The notes under the pieces are model-generated. The model was not told where the DNA came from. It saw only the letters and a list, made by a program, of their open reading frames with translations, and did not search any database. From positions 33,425,066 through 33,489,065 of the forward strand of contig CM034544.1 of assembly GCA_020002185.1 (NCBI GenBank): a stretch of 64,000 nucleotides of DNA. The letters run 5' to 3'. Made by a program: the position numbers and the translations under genes. Origin of the DNA: Paraescarpia echinospica. Lineage: Eukaryota; Annelida; Polychaeta; Sabellida; Siboglinidae. Each line of letters begins with the position of its first letter. Position 1 is the first letter of the stretch. Shown here in pieces: positions 12,469 through 24,874 of the stretch.

Positions 12469-12605
12469 CTACGCACGAGACTGTGCCTAACAGGAAACAG
12501 CTGTGGGCCTGCACCAATGTCAATAATGTCGTCGTCGCTACTAGGATGTTTCCGTTCTTCAACAACTGGCAGAGCTGTGATATCAGCAGAAATGGGTAGT
12601 GCGGC
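12469..12605 (-). CDS. Exon-like segment, unknown protein (minus strand)
   Basis: On the minus strand an open segment (ISADITALPVVEERKHPSS, then DDDIIDIGAG, then RHSLVRR) ends at 12469 exactly before a consensus donor gtaagt. The 5' boundary is unclear. It is rich in acidic and hydroxyl residues and probably belongs to the same TE-linked transcription units as the other minus-strand pieces. I do not recognise the protein. Confidence 0.35.
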
Positions 12606-13109
12606 TATAGTTATGCTTACCTCACATCCGTTGGCTAGCTCAACTGGAAGTTATGTACAGTGAAAATATATGTTACCTATCGTGAAGTTATGAACTTCAG
12701 TGCGTGTTGCCGGGACTTGTGCACGTTACCTATCGTGAAATTATGAACATTTACATAATAACCTGGTGTTTTGGACATTAACCTTTGTAAAATATTATGA
12801 ATGGTGCTGCACTGTTTACGTTATAATAAATTGCCTTGATGGTTTTTTCAATGATATCATGTTTGTAAAAAAATTCACACTCAGTTATAGGAGCCAAGTT
12901 AACTTTAACCTCCCACACCATTACTTGATTGACCTATAAAATGTGTTCTTTTTATTTCCATGGTGAACTAATTTTCAATTCAGTCAAAATTTAGGGGAGT
13001 AATACATGTCTAATGTAAATCTGCTATGCACTGTTCAGTAAAAGGTCCTCTAGTACACAAAATGGTCCGGTAAATATTATTCTACTAATCCCTGTTCATA
13101 GGTCATCTG

Positions 13110-13985
13110 TGAACACTAGTTTAAATAAGTAGGCCATGTTAAAAGAGGCATGTACAAGATTACATAGCATGAAATTATATATTAACAACTTCCATCCCTC
13201 AAACGTCGATTGCGCCATTTTCGAATTAATTTGTACTACTAGTAGGTTGTATTAAAAATTGGTACTTACAAGGTCACAGTTCATTAAAATTTATATGTAT
13301 TATTGTCTTTGACATTTGTAATCCCTCAAACGTCCAGTGTGCACATTTATTTATTAATTACGCCATTAATTTCAGTACATACGTCAAATGTGAAATATAG
13401 GTCAAATAAATAGGTCATGTTCTGATAGCCATTTACAAGTTTACATAGCATTAAAGTCATTATATTAGCAATTTTGCACCCAAATGATAATTGCCAATTT
13501 CTTAATTCATTTTCATCTAAATTATGTCATTTATATGGAATTAATCCCAGTATGTAGGTCAAATCTAGATCAAAATAGAATGTAGATCAAGGCAAGGTCA
13601 CCAAAATTGACATTTCCTAAAGGGTTGTATCATGATTCATCCAGTGGATGCATTTATTAATTAATTATGCCATAAATTCAGGTATACAGGTCAAATGTGA
13701 AATATAGGTCAAATAAATAGGTCAAGTTCTAATAGCCGTTTAAAGGTTGCATAGTATTAAATTCATTATATTGGCAATATTCTTACTTCAAACGTTAACA
13801 GTGCTCATTACCTAATTAATTTTCAGCTAAATGATGTCATTAATAAGAATTAATCCCATGCTGTGGACCAAATCTAGGTCAAAAGTGGAATGTAAGTCAA
13901 CTGTGAAGGTCAAGTCAAGTTAACCAAAAATTGACATTTCCTTAAGGGTTGCACCATTTTTTATTTCACGTACGTAAGTTAAAAG
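13110..13985. repeat. Diverged tandem repeat with a period of about 310 bp, ~2.6 copies
   Basis: Ordered blocks recur: gaaatataggtcaaataaat at about 13392 and about 13697; tacatagcattaa / gcatagtattaa; gaattaatccca at about 13538 and about 13847; attgacatttcct at about 13603 and about 13926. A partial earlier copy starts near 13110 (ttacatagcatgaaattat). It is AT-rich and non-coding. Confidence 0.8.
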
Positions 13986-14552
13986 GTTCCAATGTTATTA
14001 CTATTTTCCAATCAAATAAATGCAGTCCTGGTGCAGACTGTGCACAAGAAATGGACTGAAAACCGATAGACAAAAAATGCCACCATTTTAAGATTTAAAA
14101 GTTGAATAGCGCCGCAAATATTGAAGATATCAAAAAATTCAAAAAGGGTAGTAAACTACATATCATTATTCATCATGTAACACCATTTAAATGATGATAT
14201 AACATATTCTATTTTGTTGTTGACATACTTAACGTAGCACGATTTGGCCGTGGCTCCGGGGGGCATCTTAACATTCAAAGGGATCATTTTGTGTTTCATT
14301 TATTTTCAAAATATTCATATTAAACTACTATTACCCAAAACCGGCTGATTCAATGCACATGATAATGTTTCTAACAGATCAGCAGATGTCAAATATGTAA
14401 GAAAACCAGGTAAGATGATCTGTACATCTAAACTACAAGTATATTATGACGATTTGGGGGTATACATTTGTTGCGTTTTTGGGGGGTTTGCCCTCGTGCG
14501 ATTCATTTCTATTTTTTATATGTCATAGTAGACACATAACTGAGTATGTTCC
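13986..14552. other. No gene seen
   Basis: AT-rich sequence with a few GC-rich words (ggctccggggggc at about 14251). Nothing supported. Confidence 0.4.
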
Positions 14553-14757
14553 TCACAACGTACTTTCTGTTGCAATTAGTGGCAGGTTGAGCCTTTTTTG
14601 GCCGTAAAATGACTGGACTATGATACTCGATAGAGCCAATGCAGCGGTTGTTGTCTGTGACGGCTGGATTGGTGTTGACGTCATTTGCATATTTGTGATG
14701 AAACTGTTGAGTGAAGGCATACAGTGGAATGCCAAAATTGGTTAAATTTGACATTGT
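14553..14757 (-). pseudogene. Exon-like piece related to copies at 6.1 and 7.2 kb
   Basis: The minus strand reads FHCMPSLNSF, TSTPIQPSQTT and ALALSSI, matching TSTPLQPS and ALSSI of the 6131-6357 frame. A second frame is also open. It probably is another copy of the same TE-linked exon; the 3' border near 14580 is uncertain. Confidence 0.4.
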
Positions 14758-14774
14758 TTAATAGTACTACTACC

Positions 14775-14872
14775 CCTAAAAATGGACAGCGTAGTATAAC
14801 ACATCAAAATGGACAGCTGAGTATAACACATCAAAATGGACAGCTGAGTATAACACATCAACATAATATCCA
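14775..14872. repeat. 30-bp tandem repeat, three copies
   Basis: Three head-to-tail copies of a unit with aaaatggacagc, gtagtataac or gagtataac, and acatc. Confidence 0.85.
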
Positions 14873-16765
14873 GGCTATTTAAATAACTTTCAGAAATAAT
14901 AAAATAAATTTTCCTCCTATGTTCACGCACCCTGTGTACATGTTTCTTGCTCCCTATCAAACTAAAGTTAGCATAGAGGCCTAGAAAAGCTCTATCAATG
15001 TGTATACATATTCCACACTTTTCAGAGATGTAACTTATAAATTGTTCTTTCTATACATACTACATGCAGTTTTGGGCGTTTACCCCCGGTAACATATGTA
15101 GACTATTACGGTCACAATATACATATAAATGTTTAGAATTCTCTACAGAAATCCCAAATTATTACTACTCTTTAAATTTACGTAATACAAGATTATTAAA
15201 TTTATATTTTATTACAACCAGCATTCAATGTTGTACATCACACATGGAAAAACGGTATTGAAGTGTTATTTTGTATTCTACATTACTGAAGTCATGTAAT
15301 TATATATTTATATCGTACAAAACATGGTAGTCAAACTCATGGTATCATACTGCTATTGAGTAGGCATGGGTAAAGTTCAATTGGTAGCTGTGTTTTACTG
15401 GGTATTATGTGATTTATGATGTGATTGTCACTGATCTGCTGTCAGTAAATGTAACTAGCTTTGATGATCAAAGTGCACACTACAAGCAGCCAGTGACTCA
15501 ACTGACACCCAAGAAAGCAAGTACTTATAATAAATGTAGACAATTATTTTATCAGTGTCAAATGTCCAGCCAATGTCAGTCATTGATTGAGCTTAGTAAA
15601 CTGTGAATGTCCAGTGGGTGCTACAGTTGTATTGTGTAAGAGCAACTAGAGCACTAAGTGCACGGCTGGGTGAGTTCAGTCAAAGGTAAATCAATTACTT
15701 TTTATTTCAATTACTAAAATGTTCAAATAAATTACAATTACACCACCAAGTTTTCAATTATGATTACATTTACATTCTATGCATTAAATAATGGGACCAA
15801 GCAAAATTATTAATGATGCTATGTTATAAAACAACGCGTGTGTTTGCGTGTGTCTGTGTGTGTGCGTGCGTGCGTGCGTGCGTGAGTACGTATGTGTGTG
15901 CATTTATTTAATCAACACAAGTCCAATGAAGCAGATAATCGAAATAGACCAAATGAATGACATTTATATATTGAAGTTGGACTGCTTGTCGTGCAGCCAC
16001 TTTGGGAATTACATTAATAGGAATATGAGTCCTAAAATCCAAACCTGATATGACACTAAACTCTTTTGTTGTGCCACCCTATGGTTTCTCAGAGCTCACA
16101 GGGCGATAAGCAATATACATGATCCAACCCTACATTGTATTGCACTAGAAGCCGCCACTACACATGTAGACATAAGATATGCAAAAGTATACACATTCCT
16201 CACCAAAACAAAAGGTTTAATTAGAATGACGGGGCTGAATCGTCTACTCTATATAAAGTTAATTCCAAATACCGATGGAAAAACCGAAAGCCTGTCAGCG
16301 CACTAAGACCCATCAACAGACACTAATTGGGGATAAAACCCCGTGCTCATCAATAATACATATCATTTGAGGAAAGCGTTACGACATTTTCCAACTTCCT
16401 TTTCTGCAATAGTGTTTACCTAAACATTCAATGAAAGGAAGAAATATGGGGAGGAGGGCGGCTTCAAAGTTACCAATGAAAGTAAAATACTTCTACCGGT
16501 GCGGTGGTAGAACGTAATTATTTCATCTTGGCTCTGGTTTTAATTGTTTCTGTAATTGATTGGCAGATAGTTAAGCAGCTGTTATTGTCCCATGTACACA
16601 GGCCAGAGCCTGATGAAGACACGTGTTTTGCCTATTGTGCAAATTGTCGAGTCACATACATCCATCATATGTATACCATTGGCGTCGGAATGTGGTGAAC
16701 ATTCGGAGGGCTAAGGCTTACCAAAACCTACAATTGCACGTGTCCCTATGACGCTATCTCAACAA
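14873..16765. other. Intron-like spacer
   Basis: No supported gene. A (GT)n/(GTGC)n microsatellite lies at about 15838-15902. The rest is AT-rich with chance ORFs. Confidence 0.45.
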
Positions 16766-16975
16766 AAGCACATTGAGGCTGTCCAGAATACTCCAATTGT
16801 ACCCACTTCAGGCTCCTCTGAAACACCTTCTTACTACAAAAACCTCCAATAGCATCCCAGGCTTCCCCAAAACACCTTCAGTGGCTCTCCAAAATATCTT
16901 ATTGCACCCCCTTGAGTATCCCACAAAAACACCTTCAGGCTCTTCAAAAACCTCCAATTGCCTGTAAAATACACT
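16766..16975. repeat. Degenerate tandem repeat (about 35-40 bp units)
   Basis: Recurring words ctccaattg, accttcaggctc, aaaacacc and aaaacctccaat alternate about five times with variable spacing. This gives a proline/threonine-rich apparent ORF that is best read as repeat, not gene. Confidence 0.6.
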
Positions 16976-17177
16976 CATTCCGAAATAGTGGGGGCTAATC
17001 CGATATATACGTATAATTATATATATGTATGTATGTGCATATATGTATGTATGAGTCCATGTCAACTAAGGACATAAGTGTCAAGAAAAAGGAGATTCCA
17101 TGGTATGATACTATTGTAATATCCAGTACTTGTTGGAAAACTGTGCTGTATCGTTTGCTTTTTTTGCTGTTGTTCAG

Positions 17178-17365
17178 GTGCATAAACTAATAGGCTACTG
17201 CGCACAGTTCGGCCCATCGTTGAGCTACCTGACACCGCGGGAGACACTGTGGATGTATGGCCGACTACGGGGCCTACAAAACGACGAAATTGTTGAAGAA
17301 ATTGAACGACTCGGTTCCTATCTCGTCATGGAAAGAGACCTCGATAAGAGAGTAAAGCACTTGTG
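17178..17365 (+). CDS. ABCA gene 1: NBD2 exon with the Q-loop
   Basis: Acceptor ttgttcag, donor gtgagc; 188 nt, phase 0 in and 2 out, the same length and phases as the gene 2 exon at 52314-52501. It encodes IGYCAQFG, the ABCA Q-loop block (usually IGYCPQFD) with the Gln intact, followed by YLTPRETLWMYGRLRG, the helical-subdomain signature of ABCA proteins, and a helix ending in DKRVKHL. It is part of the ATP-binding domain of a full ABC transporter that exports or flips lipid-type substrates in this family. The preceding Walker A exon is not seen. Confidence 0.9.
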
Positions 17366-17504
17366 GTGAGCAGTTGTTTGTTTTCGCTTTTAAAAGAAGA
17401 CTAAATAAACAGTAACAATGACGTAAACATTGACAACATCATTTGCATGGTAACAGAGATACAAAGTTACAAGACACAAAGACAGATTTACTTGGGCACG
17501 GAGA

Positions 17505-17800
17505 AACAGGGACACGTACATAGACAGGGACACATAGACAGATAGAAAGAGAGACAGAGAAAAAATATAGCGAGACTCCAAGACTGCGAGACACAGATGC
17601 AGTGAAAGAGAGAGACATACAGACAGACACACAGACAGACATACAGAGACAGGCGAAAAAGACAGATAGACGGGAGATAAAGGGAGACAGAGACAGAAAT
17701 GGAGGCAGAGAAAGGGGAGGGAGGAGGAGGGAGGAACTTACATGGAGAGAGGGAGGGAGGGAGGAGAGAAAGAGAGATAGGGGAAGATGAGGACAGAGGG
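17505..17800. repeat. Purine-rich GA/CAGA low-complexity tract
   Basis: A run of gagacagacaga and ggagggagg type motifs inside the intron. Long frames on both strands across it are artefacts of composition. Confidence 0.85.
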
Positions 17801-17897
17801 TGGGCGCGCATAGTTAACTTTATGTACCTGGTAACAAAACAGATGTGTGCAGCTACGTCTAAGTGAACTCCTACTTCGTACTTTGAACTGTTTTCAG

Positions 17898-18068
17898 TGA
17901 GGGAGGCCATCGAAAGCTGAGTCTGGCAATTGCCCTCGTCGGTAACCCGTCCGTGCTTCTCCTGGACGAGCCGACGGCCGGCTTGGACCCCGTCGCCACA
18001 CGTAACACGTGGAATCTGCTTGACATCTGCCGTTCCAGAGGCGTCACTCTGCTGCTGTCGACACACAG
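17898..18068 (+). CDS. ABCA gene 1: NBD2 exon with signature, Walker B and H-loop
   Basis: Acceptor tgttttcag, donor gtaaca; 171 nt, phase 2 in and out, the same as the gene 2 exon at 55896-56066. It encodes the signature variant CEGGHRKLS (normally SGGNKRKLS), then AIALVGNPSVLLLDEPTAG with an intact Walker B Asp and catalytic Glu, LDP as D-loop, and LLLSTH with the switch His. The catalytic residues visible in this NBD are canonical, in contrast with gene 2. Confidence 0.93.
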
Positions 18069-18079
18069 GTAACAACTGC

Positions 18080-18405
18080 CGTTCGAGGGAAACCTACGAC
18101 TTAAATTCATGTATAGAGTGGTTGATGGATCTACCCCAGCCATTCCCGCAGAAACGTTTCTCCGGTCCCAAAAAGTATATAAAAGTCGCGTACAACCAAA
18201 ACATTTCTCAGACCATGTATCCTCAAACTTTGTACAACACTTAACAACCAGCAATACAAGGGCTATATAGTACCTACTGCCCATATAGACCAATTTCAAA
18301 ACTCATATTTTGTCAATACAACAGTAGACTGGAACAAACTAAACGAGTCGCAAGTTCAGGCTGAAACCATAAACGATTTCAGCCGCTTATCTTGCTTAAT
18401 GACAT
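18080..18405 (+). mobile_element. LINE ORF2 C-terminal relic (jockey/CR1-like tail)
   Basis: After the exon donor the + strand reads LKFMYRVVDGSTPAIP, then YKSRVQPKHFS, and with one frame change NSYFVNTTVDWNKLN followed by INDFSRLL. This is the pattern of 'short hydrophobic..R....N....N.FF.RT..dWN.LP......F' found after the reverse transcriptase of jockey/CR1-type LINEs. It is truncated at 5' and broken. Confidence 0.6.
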
Positions 18406-20159
18406 GCACCCATCCCGTCGTAACTCTTAGCCAATACTGGCTTCTTACGACGTCACCAATCAGATTCAGAGGGGGCGCGATTGTTGTGCAATAGAGCGCT
18501 GGACGCAATACAGAGGACACTGGAACATGGACTGTTTCGTCCACCCCATGTTGCTTCTATCTTTAGGAAGAAACACTGTAAGCCATTCATTTCTATTCCC
18601 ACATCGGGAAATGGAAAAACCTGTCGTGGACTGACAGCGTCAATGGTGGCGATCTACAATAAACCATGTTGTCGTTGCATTAGCTGCGGCCACATGACGC
18701 TCTGTTAGTGGAGTGAATGAATGCCTTCATGGTGGATAGCGGCGTAGGACGTCCAAAACCATCCCACGCTCAAAACATTCGAGAGTAGTTTCAACTTAAG
18801 TTGAAAATACTACCAAAGTATTGTTTGTTGACTAAGTGTTTTGAACGTGCTATACCGGCGCTATATAAGAGTGCAATGGAATCACTGTTTGACATCGACA
18901 AGGGTATAACTCTCCGAAAGAAGAAGCACAGGCTGGAAAGCTGATGTGCATGTGGGAAGTGTTGTAGCAGTTTGTATCAAGGCATCCTTGTTCTCGACGC
19001 TCCATTTAGACGATGACAAACATGCGGAATGGACGCTCGCAGTGATAGTGTTTCAACTATTAAAAATGATGATTTAATTCATTTGTATACTGTCCTACTC
19101 AGCTGTACTACATATTTTCTCGAAAATACCTGAAATATGACCAGTGTTTATTGAACATGGTCAAGCCAACACACTGAAATGTTAGGGGTCAGCCCACTGT
19201 TGGTTTTCCCATAGGCGACCATGTTAACGTTTTGTCTGATTATAAGAAAACGTGACCTATAAAATGTCTTAAACTTCTCACCTGCTGTTATCATCATCTC
19301 ATTGACATGCCGATAGATTTTAACAACAACAACAAAAATTGCATACTTCCAGCTCTCGTAAAATGCCTGTATGTATGAAACCCGTCAATATTTACAAATG
19401 CCGGCAAGAATTACTCCGCAAACAGGTCACACAGGCAAATTGCTGCCAAATATCCTTCTGCTTATTCAAATCATCTATAAATCCACCATTTTACAGTCAA
19501 CACCTCCTACAATCACACATGAAAATCTCCCTGCTCAAATGCACTTATGTCACAGCATGTGAATTTTATAAAAAAAAATATTTCTCAAAAATACACTGCA
19601 TTTTTCTTCGTGCAACGGACAGGAAGTCTAACTAGAACATGACCACGTTAGCGTTACCATAATTATACTGATATGCCCGTTCTTGTATTGATGGTTGTTT
19701 ACGGAATAATTGGCGGCCATCTTTAAATGGCATTTATCTAGGATTTTGCATTACAATAATTCCATTATAGAATAAACCAACAGTACCTTATATGTGGAAT
19801 GTGTATATTTATTATGTTTTCATATCTTAAATGCAGTACGAGCAAAACATGTATGTACAATTGTTAAACTACACTTGTATATGTACAAGCTAGAAAACAC
19901 AGGGAATTGGATTCTTTTAATTAATCGAGGTTCACAACTAGCTCCGTATCAGTTAACCGCTGAAAAATGCAGCCACCTCGAAATCATAGTCACCCTACAA
20001 CAGTCCCAAATTATACTCATAACAACAAAGTATAGGAAATGAGTCCCGCTAATTTGATCGCCTCGCTATCCAGGTCATTTTAGCCCAGTCCCGTGAATTA
20101 GAGATGATCTTAATAGTGATTCCACTGTACCAATAACGTTGTGTGTTTTCTGTCCCTAG
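18406..20159. other. Last intron of ABCA gene 1
   Basis: No further exon-like or TE-protein segment recognised. AT-rich spacer with chance ORFs at 19339-19635 and 19794-20042. Confidence 0.5.
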
Positions 20160-20544
20160 CATGACTGAAGCGGGGATGTTGTGTACGTGTATAGGCATCC
20201 TACGACAAGGCCGCCTCTCTCGTATTGGCACCGTCGAGCGGCTGAGAGACGTCATCGGACGGCCATACTCTCTGAACGTGTTCGTTCGTGACATCACACC
20301 GGTCAAACTTGAGTCGCTGGTGGAGTTTGTCGAGGGTACGTTCCGCGGGTGTGTTCTCACCGCCCGCCACACGACTCTCTTATCCTTCCAGATCCCACAC
20401 AAGGAGATGCAGTGGCCCAAGTTGTTCCGTACTATCAAGCAGATCGACTTGGCCTTCTCCATCGACGGCTTCCTCATCGGGTCGGTGACGCTAGAGGAGA
20501 TATTTGTACGCGTTGCTAGAGTGGCGCCCCATGAAACGATATGA
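20160..20544 (+). CDS. ABCA gene 1: last coding exon (C-terminus)
   Basis: Acceptor tgtccctag; enters in phase 2 so that the split codon gives Ser of the block HSMTEAGMLCTCIGIL (ABCA: HSMEECEALCTRLAIM). It continues with the GRLSRIGTVERLRD segment and a C-terminal regulatory region ending GSVTLEEIFVRVA, the ABCA 'TTLEEVF' motif, then stops with TGA at 20542-20544. The exon is complete and open. Together with the two preceding exons it shows that at least the 3' end of this gene has been kept free of lesions. Confidence 0.92.
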
Positions 20545-23345
20545 TGACAATAACATGCAGAACATTGACCATAGATGGCCGTGTCAGAAAATTGTAGTTA
20601 CTAAATGAAGCGTATTGCAAAAACTTAATTATAAATTAGTTGAATTTGTTGGATGCATTGCAGTTATTTTGAAGTGTATATTGAGTGACGTCACATGGCC
20701 ACATACTGCAGTAAGGCGGACTACAACTACAAATATCATTTCAAGTTTTACATTAGCAGTTGTGCTGTCACATAAATGGACCTGTTTTAATACCAAACGA
20801 AACGCTACTTTACACAGTGTACATTACACATTAGTAATTATTTATGGATAGTGGAGTAAGAAAACAACATGTGCGTTCGATTTGAGGAATTCATATAATT
20901 ATGCAATGCAAGTGCATTAAATAGACATATAAATATTGTACTATCTATCCGTGCGCACGCTGTATGGATATATCCTGAACAAATTAATCATGATCCTTTA
21001 TTTTAAATAACTGCACTTATGCACGTATCTGTGTTACGTAGTACCTCATTATTGTTAATGTGATGTGATCTGCGTGATATGTGACATTCGGCGATACAGA
21101 TCGATGAAGAGAACCGATAACTAAGTGACAAGACAAAACGGCGTTAAACAGGTCAGCGTAAATCATCCTGTTAATCACTTTATCGCTTTGAGTTTATAAC
21201 TTTTAAATATATATATTTCAAAATGTAAACCCGGATATATATGTTGGCGCAAGACATTGATCGTTGTACATTTCTAGAGTAAGCTTAGTATTACTGTTGA
21301 TTCTTCTTATACGTGACCTGCCACAGCGAACCGGATATTAAATCGTCCAGGCCTACTCTGCACCCGATCCCAAAAATAGCTGTCATCGTCATGACTCTTC
21401 AGTTTTGTGATTTTTTGCAAAAATGCCTTATACCTTATGATATCAACTTCCAATTTCCAGTTTATTTTCCTCGACATGCAATCCCAAACTAATAAAATAC
21501 CAACTGCATGGTTGCGGTTAGCGTAGATTTTGTACCTAGCCCGATTTAAAACCTATTATTTTCTCAACATTACCTTTTAAAAGTTGGTTCATTCTAGCAA
21601 TAACTACGTTTTAAAAAATTGCTTCATTTTAGCAATAACTACGTTTTAAAAGTGCTTCATTCTAACAAAAACTACGTTTTAAAAGTTTCATTTTTAACAA
21701 TAACCATTGAACACATTTTATCAAATGAAGTGTCATTTTAAAGCTTACAGTCAGTGGAATTTTATGATGTTCAACACTCAATTTGTCATTTTTGTAAGTC
21801 AAATACCCACTTTTCCGTGGCAGATCAGGTGCAATTATATATCCTTAGAGACGACATCCTTGCATGTATGCAATATTTAAAATGAGGCTCACGTATAGCT
21901 TTTGCTTATGTGTGATATTTGTTCTAATTAACTCGATAATTTGATTGTTCTTTAAAGCTACAATCTCACATTGCAGTCGAACGTTTGTTTCAACATTCAT
22001 TGTTACACCAATGCTATGTTATTTTTATTCTGCCTGGTATTATATTCCTTTTTAAATTTCGGCATCCATGTTTCAATACCCTCTGTCCATACACGAACAT
22101 TAAAACATAAATAAAAAAATTACAATTTGCCTCGATCATCTTATAAAGTATACTCATAGAGAACACCGTATCCTTTCTGAAAACTGTTGTGTGGTTTGCA
22201 AACCTCAATATTTGCTTGATATCTCATCTTCACAATCATGTACGTATCCACAGTAATATCATAGGTCAGAATACTAATTCATGTGGTATTCTCCTCAAAA
22301 CTGTTTGAAATCTTCCTAACCACGATTACTTGCATTTTATATCAGCTATTGTACTAACAAGTTCCTTATGCTATACCGTGTGGCTTTTAGTGTAATTAAC
22401 AATATTTTATATGGTACTTTGGCGAACGTTCTCTGGATATCTAGCTATACGACATCCATAGAACTTTCCCAAAAGTTGTCTGAACATGTAATTATACAAC
22501 ATCCACTGGTGACTAGCCATCTATTAACCACGTAGTGAAATAAACACCGGTTCAGCCACGTTTGGGAAAATCTGCTTGGCGAACAGATGAAGCATCAGGT
22601 ATCAACAGAAGACGGAAACCAATTTCTGCCGAAACTGTTATGCTTGAGTTAAAAAGACCCATTTAGTTACTAACTAATTCATTCCAGCGTACTGAGAAAG
22701 TAAGACACATTAACATGTAAATTGTATTAACAAAATATAATAACAGTACAGTAGGCGTCATCGTGCTGTGACTTCATGAAACACATTTCAATGATAAGTG
22801 ACCTGTTAAAGATAACTTAATTCTTCACATATTTAAACGGACGTTTTTAATTTCGGCATCATCAATATTATTCCAATCGAGTGCGCACGGATAAAGTCAT
22901 ATGCACGTTGTTGCTATTTCAAATTACAAGTGTGTCCATTTTGCCGAAATGTATCATTCTTAATACATTGGGTGATGTATATATATAATATACATAAAAT
23001 GTGCCGGAGAAATGGCTGACAAGTTAGTGTGAGTTTGACAAGTTTAAATTTGTGTAAGTATGAAGGTCATATGTAGCTATTTATTTTGTTATTTAATTAA
23101 TTGTAATAATTATTGTTATGCTACATATACATTGTGGAAGTAAACAATAAGACGTGTGGTCGAATAAAATTATGCTGCGACAGTTGTGCATTGTTAGTTC
23201 CATTTTAAAAAACAGTTACAAATTAGTTAACGTTAGCTTACATGATGATGATGACACCTAACCATGGAGCAGCAACGCAAAGACAACAATTATCACCATT
23301 GTTTATTTCACATGCCGATATTTATTTAAATACATATCCATTTGG
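20545..23345. other. Intergenic, between ABCA genes 1 and 2
   Basis: AT-rich. An attaaa word at about 20917 could serve gene 1 polyadenylation, but this is weak. No gene seen apart from a short tandem repeat at 21570-21715. Confidence 0.45.
21570..21715. repeat. Short tandem repeat, about 42-bp unit, ~3.5 copies
   Basis: The words acgttttaaaa, gcttcattctagc and aataact recur four times with small length changes. Confidence 0.75.
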
Positions 23346-23620
23346 TAGATGACGTGGAGCGCGGTAGCGCGGTAGTTAGAGCGTCGGACTCTCCATCATG
23401 AGATTCCGGGTTTGAACCCTCTTGTTGCCGTATCGAACATTGCGCGAATTCGTTCACCCCACGTTGCTGCAGTTCACTCAGCTGTATGAAATAGTACATG
23501 AGAATAGACAGTGGTGGATAGTTATGTACGAATAGCCTCCGCGCAATAATTGCAACGAGACTGAATGGTTCCCAAAGAAGTCGAGATGGTGTTCGATTGA
23601 ACCCCTGGTATACAGGTTGT
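23346..23620 (+). mobile_element. tRNA-derived SINE with clear A and B boxes
   Basis: The head reads like a tRNA gene: tagcgcggtagttagagcg (A-box region) and gggtttgaaccct (B box). It is followed by the SINE body shared with 39948-40345 (cgttgctgcagttcactcag, then agctgtatgaaatagtac). The 3' end after about 23620 diverges. It is a pol III-derived element, not a functional tRNA gene. Confidence 0.8.
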
Positions 23621-24870
23621 TTGGATGAAACGGCTTGATGGGTAGACTAAGTGTACAGATCTTGAAAATAATGCGATATATCGCACAGGGATCCAATTCA
23701 GATATTTTTGAAGTGAAGTGCCACTGGGCCAGAAAAAGAGGAGATCACGTAACTACCCTTGCCCAAAAATGTTGGTCACGGTGAAGTTCTATAATGTCCT
23801 TGCTAGCGATATCATAAAGGAGGGGAGTGCAATAGTCACGTTTGCTACTAAGAAAAGAGCTGTTACAATATTCTAGTTTTAGCGACAGAAAGTGGCACAC
23901 ACATGCGCGCGCACTCACACAGACATACTCACGCGCGCATTCCTAGATTCCGCGCTGAGATGGCTGGTTTGATATTTTTACTCTGGATTCGCGTTGAAAA
24001 AAACAATGTTTACCATGCTGTACTGAAGTACCAATGATGCGAAATTCAGTTTTATTTGAATTTTACTTAAGTTTGCTATCAGTTATCCAGTGGAAGATAT
24101 CTTGGAGGCAATCACTGTACTGATTTAGCCAAGGGATCAAGATTCGGCACACCACGTCAGATAGGCCTGCCTACATTGTAGTGTCTTCCAAGTGTAAAAC
24201 CTACTACTAAATTCTAAAAATTAATTATCTGCAATGTTGTTTATATTCGATGTTCACAGCGGTAAGCCAACAAAATGTTGGTCTGGCCCTGACAGTCCAA
24301 GAGAACGTCAGCGGTGAGAATACTTCTTCCTGCGAATCGTGCCAAGGCATTTTCTAGGCGACAGAGAGTTTAATTAACGCTTCGTCGAATTAAAATTAAT
24401 GTTCTTCTTTTTACAGCTCGCACTGATTTTTCCAATGCATAGATACGTAAACCTAAACACTGACAAGTGCCGTATCTAGAGAGAGACCATGCGATGTGTT
24501 AATGACGCAGTTTTCGACGTGAGCAGAATTGACTCACGTACAGTTCGTACGCCTTTTGCTGTCATGTAGAAAATCATTTCATCAAATTAAAGCATTTATT
24601 CACCGATAGTATGTAGTTTTTGCACGGACTTGAAATCGACATTTCAGAAGGGTTTATAATAGTGTCCTAGTCTTGGCCTCAAAGTGTGGTAGAATTACAG
24701 GCTGCTCCCTTCCCACCATTCCTAGCGAACAGATACGTCTAAATCCTCCTAAAACGGTGCACAACGACTGGGTGTATAAACGTTTGTGTTATATATATAT
24801 GGTGTTGCAATTGAAAGGTTTGTTTAAGTTACCCAACTACATTCAACGATACGTTTAGTTTTCGAGTCCA
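23621..24870. other. Intergenic, no gene seen
   Basis: A short (CA)/(CGCG) stretch at about 23890-23940; otherwise nothing supported. Confidence 0.4.
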
Positions 24871-24874
24871 AGAC

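Noticed and set aside
16773..16967. Pro/Thr-rich frame
   Set aside because: Explained by a degenerate tandem repeat.
2386..17177. NBD2 Walker A exon of gene 1
   Set aside because: Read through for a G.NGAGK-type codon string on the + strand; none found.
17488..18075. 195-residue minus-strand frame
   Set aside because: Runs through the GA-rich microsatellite and antisense to an ABCA exon; no motif.
23346..23425. Possible tRNA gene (A and B boxes)
   Set aside because: The same tRNA-like head is attached to a SINE body shared with copies at 39948 and 56660, so it is a SINE head.
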